A stretch of 64,000 nt of DNA from the NCBI RefSeq assembly GCF_019091085.1, contig NZ_JAGXJY010000016.1, positions 78,649 through 142,648 of the forward strand. Direction: 5' to 3'. Below the pieces are notes generated by a model, which was not told the DNA's origin, ran no database searches, and saw nothing but the letters and a program-made list of their open reading frames with translations. Made by a program: the position numbers and the translations under genes. Below are positions 18,152 through 26,142 of this stretch, piece after piece (the first letter of the stretch is position 1; every line of letters starts with the position of its first letter). This DNA is from Mesorhizobium sp. GbtcB19 (lineage in GTDB: Bacteria; Pseudomonadota; Alphaproteobacteria; Rhizobiales; Rhizobiaceae).

Positions 18152-19117
18152 ATGCGCGACCACCCAGCACGAACCGAAAACGTCGGCCCCGTTCGAAACG
18201 GCCGCGATATCAATGTGGACCTGATCGCTGTTGTCGCCGCCGTGGTCGACCGCGAGCCTTGCGTTCTGACCGTCGGGCCTCGGAGTACCCTCCCCTCGGG
18301 TCCGTTCGAACTCAGTCACCGTTCCCTGCAATCTGGCCTGCGGGACTGGGTCGAACAGCAGACGAGCCATCCGCTAGGGTACATCGAGCAGCTCTACACC
18401 TTCGCTGACCGCGACCGAATGGAGGTCGGGCGCGACCAGCGCAACATCTCCATCAGCTATCTCGCGCTGACGAGGCAGGAAGCTATGGCGGATTCGCCAA
18501 GGTCCCACTGGAAAAGCTGGTATGAATATTTCCCTTGGGAGGACCACCGCTCCGGCACGCCGGAGGCGCTGAACGTCTTCGGCCCGCACCTGATTGCCTG
18601 GGCGAAAGAAGGAAGCGACCCCACAGCACGCCGCGACCGTCGAAAGCGCGCCGCAGTCGCCTTCGGCTTGGACGACCGTCCCTGGAACGAGGAGCTCACG
18701 CTCCAGCGCTACGAGCTCCTCTACGAAGCCGCTCTGGTCGAAGAAGTTGGCGGCCGACCCAGAACAGCTCTCGCGGCGTCAATCTCAGGCAAAGCGATGG
18801 TTGCCGATCATCGCCGCATCTTGGCCACAGGCATCGCACGGTTGCGCTCCAAGATCAAATACAGGCCGGTGGTGTTCGAGCTCATGAGAGCGACCTTCAC
18901 GCTGCTCCAACTGCAGCAAACCGTGGAGGCGCTCGCTGGCAGGCTCATTAACAAACCGAACTTTCGCCGCCTCGTCGAGCAGCAAGAGCTGGTTGAGGAA
19001 ACGGGCGGGACATCACTCGATACGGGTGGCCGGCCAGCAAAGCTCTATCGATTCCGCCACGCCGTCCTCGATGAACGGGCATTTGCTGGAACAAAATTGC
19101 CGTTGGCGCGGTCTTGA
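18152..19117 (+). CDS. nadQ: NAD biosynthesis regulator NadQ
   Basis: The protein matches the alphaproteobacterial NadQ family, predicted repressors of de novo NAD synthesis. The N-terminal part resembles a Nudix-like effector domain (VDLIAVVAAVVDREPCVLTV, LPSGPFELSHRSLQSGLRDW, LGYIEQLYTFADRDR, ISYLALTR) without a recognisable catalytic Nudix box. The C-terminal third (RPVVFELMRATFTLLQLQQT to GRPAKLYRFRHAVLDE) is a winged-helix DNA-binding region. It lies directly upstream of nadABC in the same direction, the usual arrangement. The TTGACA promoter element for nadA overlaps its stop codon. The start at 18152 is uncertain because there is no strong ribosome binding site. Confidence 0.82.
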   Translation: MRDHPARTENVGPVRNGRDINVDLIAVVAAVVDREPCVLTVGPRSTLPSGPFELSHRSLQSGLRDWVEQQTSHPLGYIEQLYTFADRDRMEVGRDQRNISISYLALTRQEAMADSPRSHWKSWYEYFPWEDHRSGTPEALNVFGPHLIAWAKEGSDPTARRDRRKRAAVAFGLDDRPWNEELTLQRYELLYEAALVEEVGGRPRTALAASISGKAMVADHRRILATGIARLRSKIKYRPVVFELMRATFTLLQLQQTVEALAGRLINKPNFRRLVEQQELVEETGGTSLDTGGRPAKLYRFRHAVLDERAFAGTKLPLARS

Positions 19118-19171
19118 CAGACCTTGTAGTCAAGATGGATATATACCCTATTATTGTCAATCGGACTATAA
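19114..19171 (+). promoter_or_regulatory. nadABC promoter with putative NadQ operator
   Basis: TTGACA (19114-19119) and GATATA (19138-19143) are 18 bases apart and look like a sigma-70 promoter. Just downstream, at 19151-19171, is the inverted repeat TTATTGTC-N5-GACTATAA (7 of 8 arm positions pair), ending at the AGGAGG of nadA. A repressor bound there would block transcription start. The NadQ link is inferred from position. Confidence 0.6.
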
Positions 19172-19183
19172 GAGGAGGCGTGA

Positions 19184-20158
19184 ATGAACGGCGCGTTAAC
19201 TACGGCCGCGTCCCTCTACGACCGCGTCCGGCGGGTGATCCCGCCCATCGAATGGCCAGCCTTCTGCGATGATATTGACGGGATCCTTTCGCTGAAGCGC
19301 GAGCGCAACGCCGTCATCCTGGCGCACAATTACCAGACGCCCGAGATCTTCCATTGCGTGGCCGACATCGTCGGCGACAGCCTGGCGCTGGCTCGCAAGG
19401 CGATGTCGGTCGATGCCGAGGTAATCGTGCTCGCCGGCGTGCATTTCATGGCCGAGACGGCCAAGCTCCTCAATCCCGGCAAGACGGTGCTCATTCCGGA
19501 TCTCGGCGCCGGCTGTTCGCTGGCAGACTCCATCACCGCTTCTGATGTGCGGCTGATGCGGCAGCGCTATCCCGGCGTGCCGGTCGTGACCTACGTCAAC
19601 ACCTCCGCGACGGTAAAAGCAGAGTCCGACATCTGCTGCACCTCGGGCAATGCGCTGGCGGTTGTGGAATCGCTCGGCGTGCCGCGGGTGATCATGCTGC
19701 CCGACGAGTATCTGGCGAAGAACATCGCGGCCCAGACAAAGGTCGAGATCATCGCCTGGAAGGGACATTGCGAGGTCCATGAGCGCTTTACGCCCGCCGA
19801 CATACGCGAGCTGCGCGAAGCCTATCCCAACGTCAAGGTGCTCGCTCATCCCGAGTGCCCGCCGGAAGTTGTCGCCTCGGCTGACTTCTCCGGCTCGACC
19901 GCAGCGATGTCCGACTATGTCGGGCGGCACAAGCCGGCGCGCGTCGTGATGATGACCGAATGCTCGATGAGCGACAACGTGGCCATCGACCATCCCGAAG
20001 TCGAGTTCGTCCGGCCCTGTAATCTGTGTCCGCACATGAAGCGGATAACGCTCGCGAACATCCGCGCGGCGCTGGAGCAGAACCGCTACATCGTCGCCAT
20101 CGACCCAGAAGTCGCCGAGCGGGCACGCTGCGCTGTGGAGCGCATGCTCTTCCTATGA
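19184..20158 (+). CDS. nadA: Quinolinate synthase A
   Basis: NadA condenses iminoaspartate with dihydroxyacetone phosphate to quinolinate and needs a [4Fe-4S] cluster. The 324-residue sequence has the expected motifs: VILAHNYQTPEI, GVHFMAETAKLLNP, DLGAGCSLADSI, VTYVNTSATVKAESD, HPECPPEVV, MTECSMSDNV and NLCPHMKRITL; GAGCS and LCPHMK supply cluster Cys residues. A strong AGGAGG precedes the ATG. The stop overlaps nadB (ATGA), so the genes are translationally coupled. It supplies NAD precursor together with nadB and nadC. Confidence 0.97.
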   Translation: MNGALTTAASLYDRVRRVIPPIEWPAFCDDIDGILSLKRERNAVILAHNYQTPEIFHCVADIVGDSLALARKAMSVDAEVIVLAGVHFMAETAKLLNPGKTVLIPDLGAGCSLADSITASDVRLMRQRYPGVPVVTYVNTSATVKAESDICCTSGNALAVVESLGVPRVIMLPDEYLAKNIAAQTKVEIIAWKGHCEVHERFTPADIRELREAYPNVKVLAHPECPPEVVASADFSGSTAAMSDYVGRHKPARVVMMTECSMSDNVAIDHPEVEFVRPCNLCPHMKRITLANIRAALEQNRYIVAIDPEVAERARCAVERMLFL

Positions 20159-21699
20159 CGCCATACATCCATGACATTGGCGGGGTGCCGGTCATTATCG
20201 GGGCTGGCATCGCCGGACTGATGACGGCGCTGCATCTGGCGCCACAACCGGTTGTCCTCCTCTCCAGCACCCCACTTGGCGCTGAAGCCTCGAGCACACT
20301 CGCCCAGGGCGGGCTCGCGGCCAGTCTTGGCGAAGACGACAGCCCCGAACTGCACATTGCCGATACGCTTGCCGCCGGTGACGGGTTTTGCAACGAACCA
20401 ATGGTCAGACGAGTGATCGAGGCTCTGCCTCAAGCTGTCGAGAACCTCATTCGTCTTGGCGCTCCCTTCAACCGCACTTCAGACGGAAAACTGCGGCTGG
20501 GCCTGGAGGCGGCCCATTCACGGCGCCGGATCGTTCATGCCGGCGACGCCACAGGCCAAGAGCTGTTCCATGCACTGCTCGCCGTAGCGAGGCGGACCCG
20601 CTCGATCACAATCATGGAAGGTATAACAGCCCTTCGCCTTGTGGCCGCCGAAGGCAGCATCGCGGGGGTGGTGGCTGTCCTACACGGCAACGTTTTCGCA
20701 TTGCCCACGCGCCGTGTGGTGCTGGCCACAGGCGGTATCGGCGGCCTCTTTCGCGATACGACGAACCCGCTCGGGTCATTCGGCCACGGTCTGGCGCTGG
20801 CTGCCTCCGCTGGCGCCGAGCTCGCGGATCTGGAATTCGTGCAGTTCCATCCGACCGCGCTTGACACGCCGCGCCGCCCAATGCGGCTTGTGAGCGAAGC
20901 GGTGCGGGGCGAAGGCGCGGTGCTGGTGGACGAACACGGTCACCGCTTTCTCGCCGCTACACCTGGCGCTGAACTCGCTTCTCGCGACGTGGTGGCGCGG
21001 ACGATCTCCAATCAGCTCGCCGCAGGTCATCGTGTGTATCTCGACGCCCGGGACTGCCTCGGTAGGAACTTCGCAGAACGCTTTCCTTCGATCGAGGCAG
21101 CTTGCAAGCAGGACGGCATCGATCCGGCGCTGGAGCCCATCCCGGTGCGTCCTGCGGCTCACTATCACATGGGCGGCGTGGCTGTTGACACCGAAGGTCG
21201 CAGTTCCGTTTCGGGCCTATGGGCGTGCGGAGAGGTCGCCTGCACCGGGCTCCACGGCGCCAACCGGCTTGCCAGCAATTCGCTGGCCGAAGTTGTTGCA
21301 ACAGCCGCTTGGGTGGCGGCAAGCGTCGCGGGTACTTGCGCCGGCTGGCGATCGCACAAGTTTCCTGCATCCGTACCTCCTGGGCCCGACCCTTCACCTA
21401 TGCGCCAAATCGTTTCCGACGCGCTCGGCATCACCCGCAGTGGGAAGCGGCTGCGCGAGGCGGTCGCGACGCTGCTCCCGCACGCGGTTGGCGAAACGGC
21501 CGTGGCCGATCCGGCCTTGGTGGCGCTGCTGATCGCCGTGGCAGCCCTTCGGCGTGAAGAAAGCCGCGGCTCGCACTACCGTTCCGATTTTCCGGAGCGC
21601 AATGCTGCCGCCCTGCCCGCGCGCCTTACGCTCTGCACAGCGTTTGAACATGCCGCCGCGGTCAGCTGGCAGAAATCCGAACGGAGCCCGTTGACATGA
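20155..21699 (+). CDS. nadB: L-aspartate oxidase
   Basis: FAD enzyme that oxidises L-aspartate to iminoaspartate. The start at 20155 (MTPYIHDIGGVPVIIGAGIAG) is chosen because it overlaps the nadA stop as ATGA and puts the dinucleotide-binding GAGIAG at the N-terminus. Other family motifs are SSTLAQGGLA, the substrate region EFVQFHPTAL, RGEGAVLVDEHGHRF, and HYHMGGVAVDTEGRSSVSGL-WACGEVACTGLHGANRLASNS. At 514 residues it is normal length, with a shorter, variable C-terminal domain. Its stop overlaps nadC in the same way. Confidence 0.96.
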   Translation: MTPYIHDIGGVPVIIGAGIAGLMTALHLAPQPVVLLSSTPLGAEASSTLAQGGLAASLGEDDSPELHIADTLAAGDGFCNEPMVRRVIEALPQAVENLIRLGAPFNRTSDGKLRLGLEAAHSRRRIVHAGDATGQELFHALLAVARRTRSITIMEGITALRLVAAEGSIAGVVAVLHGNVFALPTRRVVLATGGIGGLFRDTTNPLGSFGHGLALAASAGAELADLEFVQFHPTALDTPRRPMRLVSEAVRGEGAVLVDEHGHRFLAATPGAELASRDVVARTISNQLAAGHRVYLDARDCLGRNFAERFPSIEAACKQDGIDPALEPIPVRPAAHYHMGGVAVDTEGRSSVSGLWACGEVACTGLHGANRLASNSLAEVVATAAWVAASVAGTCAGWRSHKFPASVPPGPDPSPMRQIVSDALGITRSGKRLREAVATLLPHAVGETAVADPALVALLIAVAALRREESRGSHYRSDFPERNAAALPARLTLCTAFEHAAAVSWQKSERSPLT

Positions 21700-22577
21700 G
21701 TTCACTTGCACCGCTTCCCCATATCATCATGGAACCGATCGTGCGTAGTGCGCTTCTTGAAGACTTTGGCAGGGCCGGGGACATCACCAGCAACGCGATC
21801 ATCCCGGCGGACTGCAAGGCCGCGTTCATGTTGAATGCTAGGCAAACAGGCCTTGTCGCCGGGCTCGATCTTGTCATGCTCACCTTTCTGCTAGTCGACC
21901 CCGGGATCAGCCTGCAGGTGCGCTGTCCCGAGGGCGGAAAGGTCTCGATTGGAGAAACCATCGCGATCGTAAGTGGGCCGGCACGCAGCCTGCTGACAGC
22001 CGAACGGACCGCGCTCAACTTCCTATGCAAGCTCAGCGGCATTGCGACCGCTACAGCCGCCTTGGTCGATGCTGTACGCGCTCATAAGGCCAAGATCGTG
22101 TGCACACGCAAGACGACACCCGGCCTGCGTGCGCTGGAAAAATATGCGGTGCGCGCCGGCGGGGGCGCCAATCACCGCTTCGCGCTCGACGACGCCGTGC
22201 TCATCAAGGACAACCACATCGCCATCGCCGGCGACATCCGCACCGCAATCGAGCGAGCGCGCCGCGCGGTTGGCCACATGGTCAAGATTGAGGTCGAAGT
22301 CGACACGCTCGACCAGCTTGAGATGGCGCTCCAAGCCGGAGTCGAAGCCGTACTCCTCGATAACATGACGGTCGAGGAGCTAGCCCGGGCCGTAGCGATG
22401 GTCGGCGGCCGCGCGGTGACTGAAGCCTCTGGTCGAATAACGCAGGCGAGCGCGGCAGCGATTGCCGCGACCGGCGTCGACCTCATATCGGCAGGTTGGC
22501 TCACCCACAGCGCCCCGATCCTCGATATCGGCCTCGACCTGCCGTCCGACAGAAATTGCAGCAGACACCTCAACTGA
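21696..22577 (+). CDS. nadC: Nicotinate-nucleotide pyrophosphorylase (quinolinate phosphoribosyltransferase)
   Basis: NadC converts quinolinate and PRPP to nicotinate mononucleotide, completing the de novo branch. It is 293 residues long. Motifs: EDFGRAGDITSNAIIP, ERTALNFLCKLSGIAT, CTRKTTPGLRALEKYAVRAG, GGANHRFALDDAVLIKDNHI and VEVDTLDQLEMAL, including the active-site Arg and Lys residues typical of the family. The ATG overlaps the nadB stop. As the last recognised enzyme of the operon it is followed by two tiny frames. Confidence 0.96.
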   Translation: MSSLAPLPHIIMEPIVRSALLEDFGRAGDITSNAIIPADCKAAFMLNARQTGLVAGLDLVMLTFLLVDPGISLQVRCPEGGKVSIGETIAIVSGPARSLLTAERTALNFLCKLSGIATATAALVDAVRAHKAKIVCTRKTTPGLRALEKYAVRAGGGANHRFALDDAVLIKDNHIAIAGDIRTAIERARRAVGHMVKIEVEVDTLDQLEMALQAGVEAVLLDNMTVEELARAVAMVGGRAVTEASGRITQASAAAIAATGVDLISAGWLTHSAPILDIGLDLPSDRNCSRHLN

Positions 22578-22693
22578 TGGAGAAGGACATGAACCAGGAT
22601 GGTAGGATCTCCTTTGGCCGCCAACTATGCGGCGCCAGTTCGTCGCCATTTGCAACGATTACCGACGCAGGCACGCCCGCTGCAGAGGCGTGA
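22577..22693 (+). CDS. Tiny hypothetical frame coupled to nadC
   Basis: A 38-residue frame (MEKDMNQDGRISFGRQLCGA...) begins in a TGATG overlap with the nadC stop. The coupling suggests translation, but the sequence has no known domain; it could also be a relic at the operon end. Confidence 0.3.
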   Translation: MEKDMNQDGRISFGRQLCGASSSPFATITDAGTPAAEA

Positions 22694-22696
22694 GAA

Positions 22697-22882
22697 ATGA
22701 AGGATGAGAAACAAGCGAAAGGTCGCGTGGAAACACTTGGATCTGTCATCTGCCGCCTCGACGAACTGCGGCAGATGGCTGCCTCTCACGGTCTGGAACC
22801 ACTGGGCTCTTTGCTGGACGTCGGCTTCAACGAATCCTGTGAAGCGATTAGACGGGAGGGTGCATCCACTGAAGCCGGATAG
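22697..22882 (+). CDS. Small hypothetical protein at the end of the nad operon
   Basis: A 61-residue, mostly helical frame (LGSVICRLDELRQMAASHGL, EPLGSLLDVGFNESCEAIRR). Its helical amphipathic pattern and codon use look like a real small protein, and it is three bases after the preceding small frame. I cannot assign a function. No membrane segment or metal motif is visible. Confidence 0.45.
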   Translation: MKDEKQAKGRVETLGSVICRLDELRQMAASHGLEPLGSLLDVGFNESCEAIRREGASTEAG

Positions 22883-23262
22883 TGCCTGCGATAGGCACCC
22901 ACGATGCGCAAAGCCGCTGCCGGGAAGCTGAACAAGCATGCAAGTCACCGAAGCTAATTCAAGTATCGGGCTCAACCATGCTTCATCCCGACCGTCCGAG
23001 CCCGTCAATTGACCGCGCAGACCGTACCGCAATCGCAGCGACCAGGCGTCGATTCCGGTTGGCTTCACACGCTGCGCGCCGGGCCTTTCGCGAGTAGTCC
23101 CATGTTCCCGAGCAGAGACCGATAACGCACCCTTGCAGTTGTCTGTTTGAAATTTGTTAACTACGCAAGTCGGCCCGTCGCAGGATCCTGCCTACCCTTC
23201 GCCAGAAAAATGCATCGCAAAGTCCAATAGTAACTCGTTCGTCCCTCCGGAGCACAAAAAGG
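22883..23262. other. Intergenic region between the nad operon and panD
   Basis: 380 bases without a frame that I can support. panD is preceded by AAAAAGG, a weak ribosome binding site. No clear operator symmetry was found. Confidence 0.4.
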
Positions 23263-23712
23263 ATGCGGAAAATCGTCGCCGGCAAGCTGCATGGCATCTA
23301 TGTCACCGAAGCCAATCTCGAGTACCATGGCTCGATCACGCTCGACCCCGAGCATTGCGAGGTGGCGGGCATCCTGCCGATGGAATTCGTTGAAATCTGG
23401 AACAAGAATTCGGGCGCACGGATATCGACCTATGTGATCCTCGGTAAACGCGGATCCCGCTGCTGTATTCTCAACGGAGCTGCGGCCCGCACCTGCCAGC
23501 CGGGCGATCAAATCATCATTTGCAATTCGGTCTATGTGCACGAGAGGGAGCTGACCGCACTCAAGCCGCGGGTGCTGACCTTCGACCAGGACAATCGCAT
23601 TGTCGACCGGCTGACCTATTCGGTCGAGCGAAACCCGGATGGAGGCTACAGCTTTTCGATATTGGACGTCGCCAACAAGCCGCTCCCCATACCCGCGTTT
23701 GTTGCCAAATAG
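23263..23712 (+). CDS. panD: Aspartate 1-decarboxylase
   Basis: PanD decarboxylates L-aspartate to beta-alanine for pantothenate and CoA. The self-cleavage motif is present as YHGSITLD, where S24 becomes the pyruvoyl group after G23-S24 cleavage, and K8 and Y21 neighbour it as in the family (GKLHGIYVTEANLEYHGS). EIWNKNSGARISTYVI and LNGAAARTCQPGDQIIICNS complete the fold. At 149 residues it is slightly longer than the usual 115-140. Like nadB it uses aspartate. It is the last intact gene before the putative attachment site. Confidence 0.95.
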   Translation: MRKIVAGKLHGIYVTEANLEYHGSITLDPEHCEVAGILPMEFVEIWNKNSGARISTYVILGKRGSRCCILNGAAARTCQPGDQIIICNSVYVHERELTALKPRVLTFDQDNRIVDRLTYSVERNPDGGYSFSILDVANKPLPIPAFVAK

Positions 23713-24228
23713 GAAGGTCTCGGTCGCCTGGTCTTTCGGCCTGCCGACCACCGTTGCCGCAGCAATTACAGGCGACATCCGGTTCTTCCTGTGATTGGAC
23801 CATGCCGAACGCAATCCAAGCGGGTAGCAGCCGTCGTCGCGCGGAGATCATCCTAGCCGCGAAGGAACGAGATTCCCTTAAATATGCGGTAGATTGTCTC
23901 AAGATTTGCGCGATTCCCGTATGCGAATGCGGACTGCCTTATCGGGCACGCTCCGACCGACGCGGATACGTTACGACAGTGTCTGGCAGAGTGCCGGCCT
24001 ACTAGAATCCAAACCGCTTGGATTGCAGACCAGCGGCTCTGTCAACAGAAGCGGTAGCTAACGACATCTTCCCCGAACTACATGAGACCAAATACGGCGA
24101 CATCGATCGAGGCAGAGTTTGGGAACCTAACCAATCCACAGAAATATTTTGTTGGTATTTTTGTTGGTCGCTACCGCCACTGAGCAATCTCCAAACATTT
24201 GAAAACAAAGTCAGATTCTTCTTGTTTG
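23713..24228. other. Decayed DNA at the island end
   Basis: About 520 bases that become AT-rich toward 24,230. A frame from 23803 contains RRRAEIILAAKERDS, faintly like an IS630 N-terminus, but too short to call. No integrase, excisionase or other gene is present. Confidence 0.4.
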
Positions 24229-24248
24229 GATTCCGCCTCTGGGCACCA
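24229..24248 (+). repeat. Putative attachment site: copy of the 3' end of tRNA-Phe
   Basis: GATTCCGCCTCTGGGCACCA equals the 3' part of a rhizobial tRNA-Phe: T-loop end, T-stem CCGCC, acceptor strand TCTGGGC, discriminator A and CCA. The rest of the tRNA is absent; the preceding bases (CTTGTTTG) are not its T-arm. Symbiosis islands of the ICEMlSym type integrate in tRNA-Phe and leave a short 3' repeat at the far end. Orientation (repeat reading forward, accessory DNA to its left) matches that model. The intact tRNA should lie left of this window. Confidence 0.75.
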
Positions 24249-24376
24249 TCCCTCCCTTTTCAGATATCTTTGCTGAAGCCTTTACGCTTCCGTTCCCCTC
24301 GAATCGCGGCGGCACGCAATCAGCCGCAATTGGACGTTGGCGAAAGCCAACCGTCATACGCCCAATCTCTCCTCCC

Positions 24377-25048
24377 TCATCGCCCCAGGAGATTGCGCTC
24401 CACCGTCCTGAGATGCGCCAGCATCGCAGCGCTTGCGGCTTCGGAGTCGCGCGCCAGCAAGGCGTCCAATATGGCCTGATGCTCGTTGCAATAAGTGGCG
24501 CGGCGTTCCTCCGAGAAGGAACGCTTCTTCATCTCGAACCACGGCCGCTGATTGCGCAGGATGCGCATCAGATTGTGGATCTCCTTGAGGAAGTCGTTGC
24601 GCGAGCACGCAAAGATGCGGTGGTGAAATTCGGCATCCCAGTGCTCGAAGGTCGGCATGTCTTCGGACGCCCAGGCGATCTTGTGCGCCTCGCGCACCGC
24701 GTTGAGCTCGCCGGCGCTCGCATTGGTGGCGGCGAAAGACGCGGCCGCGGGCTCCAGAAGCTGCCTGATCTCCATCATGTCGGCCGGGCTGGTTCCTTCC
24801 ATCCGCGCGACGGTCGCGGCCATCGAATCCGGATTGGCCGCGGTCAAAAAGGTTCCGCGGCCGACATGGCGCACGACGGTGCCGTCGTCCTCGAGCAGGC
24901 CGACGGCGCGGCGCACCGTGTTGCGCGCTACGCCGAACTCGCTGGCAAGGTCACGCTCCGGCGGCATTCGGCCGTTTTCCATCCATTCGCCCAGCGAAAT
25001 GCGCTTCTTCAAGGCGATGGCGATGTCGTTGGCGACAAGCTTTGGCAT
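24377..25048 (-). CDS. GntR-family (FadR/FCD type) transcriptional regulator
   Basis: A winged helix occupies residues 5-75 (LGEWMENGRMPPERDLASEF, GVARNTVRRAVGLLEDDGTV, VGRGTFL), followed by an FCD ligand-binding domain (MEIRQLLEPAAASFAATNAS, FHHRIFACSRNDFLKEIHNL, EHQAILDALLARDSEAASAA) whose His and Asp residues usually bind a metal and a carboxylate ligand. It is divergent from the hydrolase and transporter operon starting at 25264 and probably controls it. Two matching 17-bp sites lie in the shared promoter region. It is the first chromosomal gene after the island end. Confidence 0.9.
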   Translation of the reverse strand: MPKLVANDIAIALKKRISLGEWMENGRMPPERDLASEFGVARNTVRRAVGLLEDDGTVVRHVGRGTFLTAANPDSMAATVARMEGTSPADMMEIRQLLEPAAASFAATNASAGELNAVREAHKIAWASEDMPTFEHWDAEFHHRIFACSRNDFLKEIHNLMRILRNQRPWFEMKKRSFSEERRATYCNEHQAILDALLARDSEAASAAMLAHLRTVERNLLGR

Positions 25049-25065
25049 ATTCGGCGACGTCTATC

Positions 25066-25082
25066 TGATCCAATATTGAACC
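25066..25082 (-). promoter_or_regulatory. Putative GntR operator, site 1
   Basis: On the minus strand the site reads GGTTCAATATTGGATCA, 17 bases upstream of the gntR start. It matches the plus-strand site at 25235-25251 at 15 of 17 positions, with a palindromic CAATATTG core. Confidence 0.6.
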
Positions 25083-25234
25083 ACGCATAGCAGCTTCGCG
25101 CCCGCTCGTCCACAGCGCAAACCTGCCCCTAACCCCTGGCGCTCAAGGGTGGATTCTTTTTGTCGCGGCTGGTCCGAATGCCGCTTGCGGACTAAGCCAA
25201 TTGACGTTAGCGTGTATCGAAAGAGCGAGAAATT

Positions 25235-25251
25235 GGCTCAATATTGGTTCA
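25235..25251 (+). promoter_or_regulatory. Putative GntR operator, site 2
   Basis: GGCTCAATATTGGTTCA sits immediately before the GGGAGG ribosome binding site (25253-25258) of the first operon gene. Together with site 1 it suggests one regulator controlling both divergent transcripts, plausibly the adjacent FCD-type GntR protein. Confidence 0.6.
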
Positions 25252-25263
25252 CGGGAGGAATGG

Positions 25264-26142
25264 ATGCGGGTCGCGACTTTCTCGCTTGCCGGCGAAAGGC
25301 GGGTTGGCCTGGTGGACCTTGCCGCGCAGACCGTCGCGCCATTCGACCTCGCCGTCGAGCGCGCCGAAGCGGGTCTGCTGGCGCTGATCGAGCGCAACGG
25401 AGCCGGCCTGCCGCGCACCCTGTCGCCGATCCCGCTGGCGCGGGTCGACATCGAGGCGCCAATCCCGCAGCCGCGCCGCAACATCTTCTGCGTCGGCAAG
25501 AACTATTACGAGCATGCGCATGAGTTTGCCCGCTCAGGCTTCGATTCCAGCGCCGGCGCGGGCGCCGTGCCGAAGCACCCGATCATTTTCTCCAAGGTGC
25601 CGGAATCGGTGGTCGCCAACCACGCCAGCGTGCAGATCGATCCCAGTGTGTCTACGGCGATCGACTATGAGGCGGAGCTGGCCGTCATCATCGGCACGGG
25701 CGGGCGCGGCATCTCGAAGGAAGAAGCGCTCGACCATGTCTGGGGCTATACGATCGTCAACGACGTCACCGCGCGCGACCTGCAAGGCAAATACAGCCAG
25801 TGGCTGATCGGCAAATCGCAGGACACGTTCTGTCCGATGGGCCCGTGGGCCGTCACCAGGGACGAGTTCGACCTGGCAAATGCCGGGATCCGCTGTTTCG
25901 TCAATGAGGATTTGCGGCAGGATTCCAGGATATCGCTGCTCATCTTCGATATCCCGACCATCATCGCGACGCTCTCGCAGGGCATCACGCTGAGGCCCGG
26001 CGACATCATCGCCACCGGCACGCCCGTCGGCGTCGGCATCGGCTTCGACCCGCCGAAATACCTCAAACCCGGCGATGTGGTGCGCATCGAGATCGACGGC
26101 ATCGGCACGCTGGAGAACCGTTTCGTGGAGAGGCCGCAATGA
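25264..26142 (+). CDS. Fumarylacetoacetate hydrolase-family protein
   Basis: This 292-residue protein contains an FAH-family C-C bond hydrolase or isomerase domain: IFCVGKNYYEHAHEF, metal-binding DYEAELAVIIG, VNDVTARDLQ, GKSQDTFCPMGPWAV and GDIIATGTPVGVGIGF. Relatives are acylpyruvases, oxaloacetate decarboxylases and 2-hydroxyhepta-2,4-diene-1,7-dioate isomerases, so the substrate is probably a beta-diketo acid or oxo-acid. The start at 25264 follows GGGAGG by 5 bases; the longer open frame from 25201 is not needed. The stop overlaps the next gene (ATGA). Confidence 0.9.
   Translation: MRVATFSLAGERRVGLVDLAAQTVAPFDLAVERAEAGLLALIERNGAGLPRTLSPIPLARVDIEAPIPQPRRNIFCVGKNYYEHAHEFARSGFDSSAGAGAVPKHPIIFSKVPESVVANHASVQIDPSVSTAIDYEAELAVIIGTGGRGISKEEALDHVWGYTIVNDVTARDLQGKYSQWLIGKSQDTFCPMGPWAVTRDEFDLANAGIRCFVNEDLRQDSRISLLIFDIPTIIATLSQGITLRPGDIIATGTPVGVGIGFDPPKYLKPGDVVRIEIDGIGTLENRFVERPQ

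Noticed and set aside
23803..24005. Short frame with RRRAEIILAAKERDS resembling an IS630 transposase N-terminus.
   Set aside because: Only about 15 residues look similar, and the rest does not continue the family pattern.
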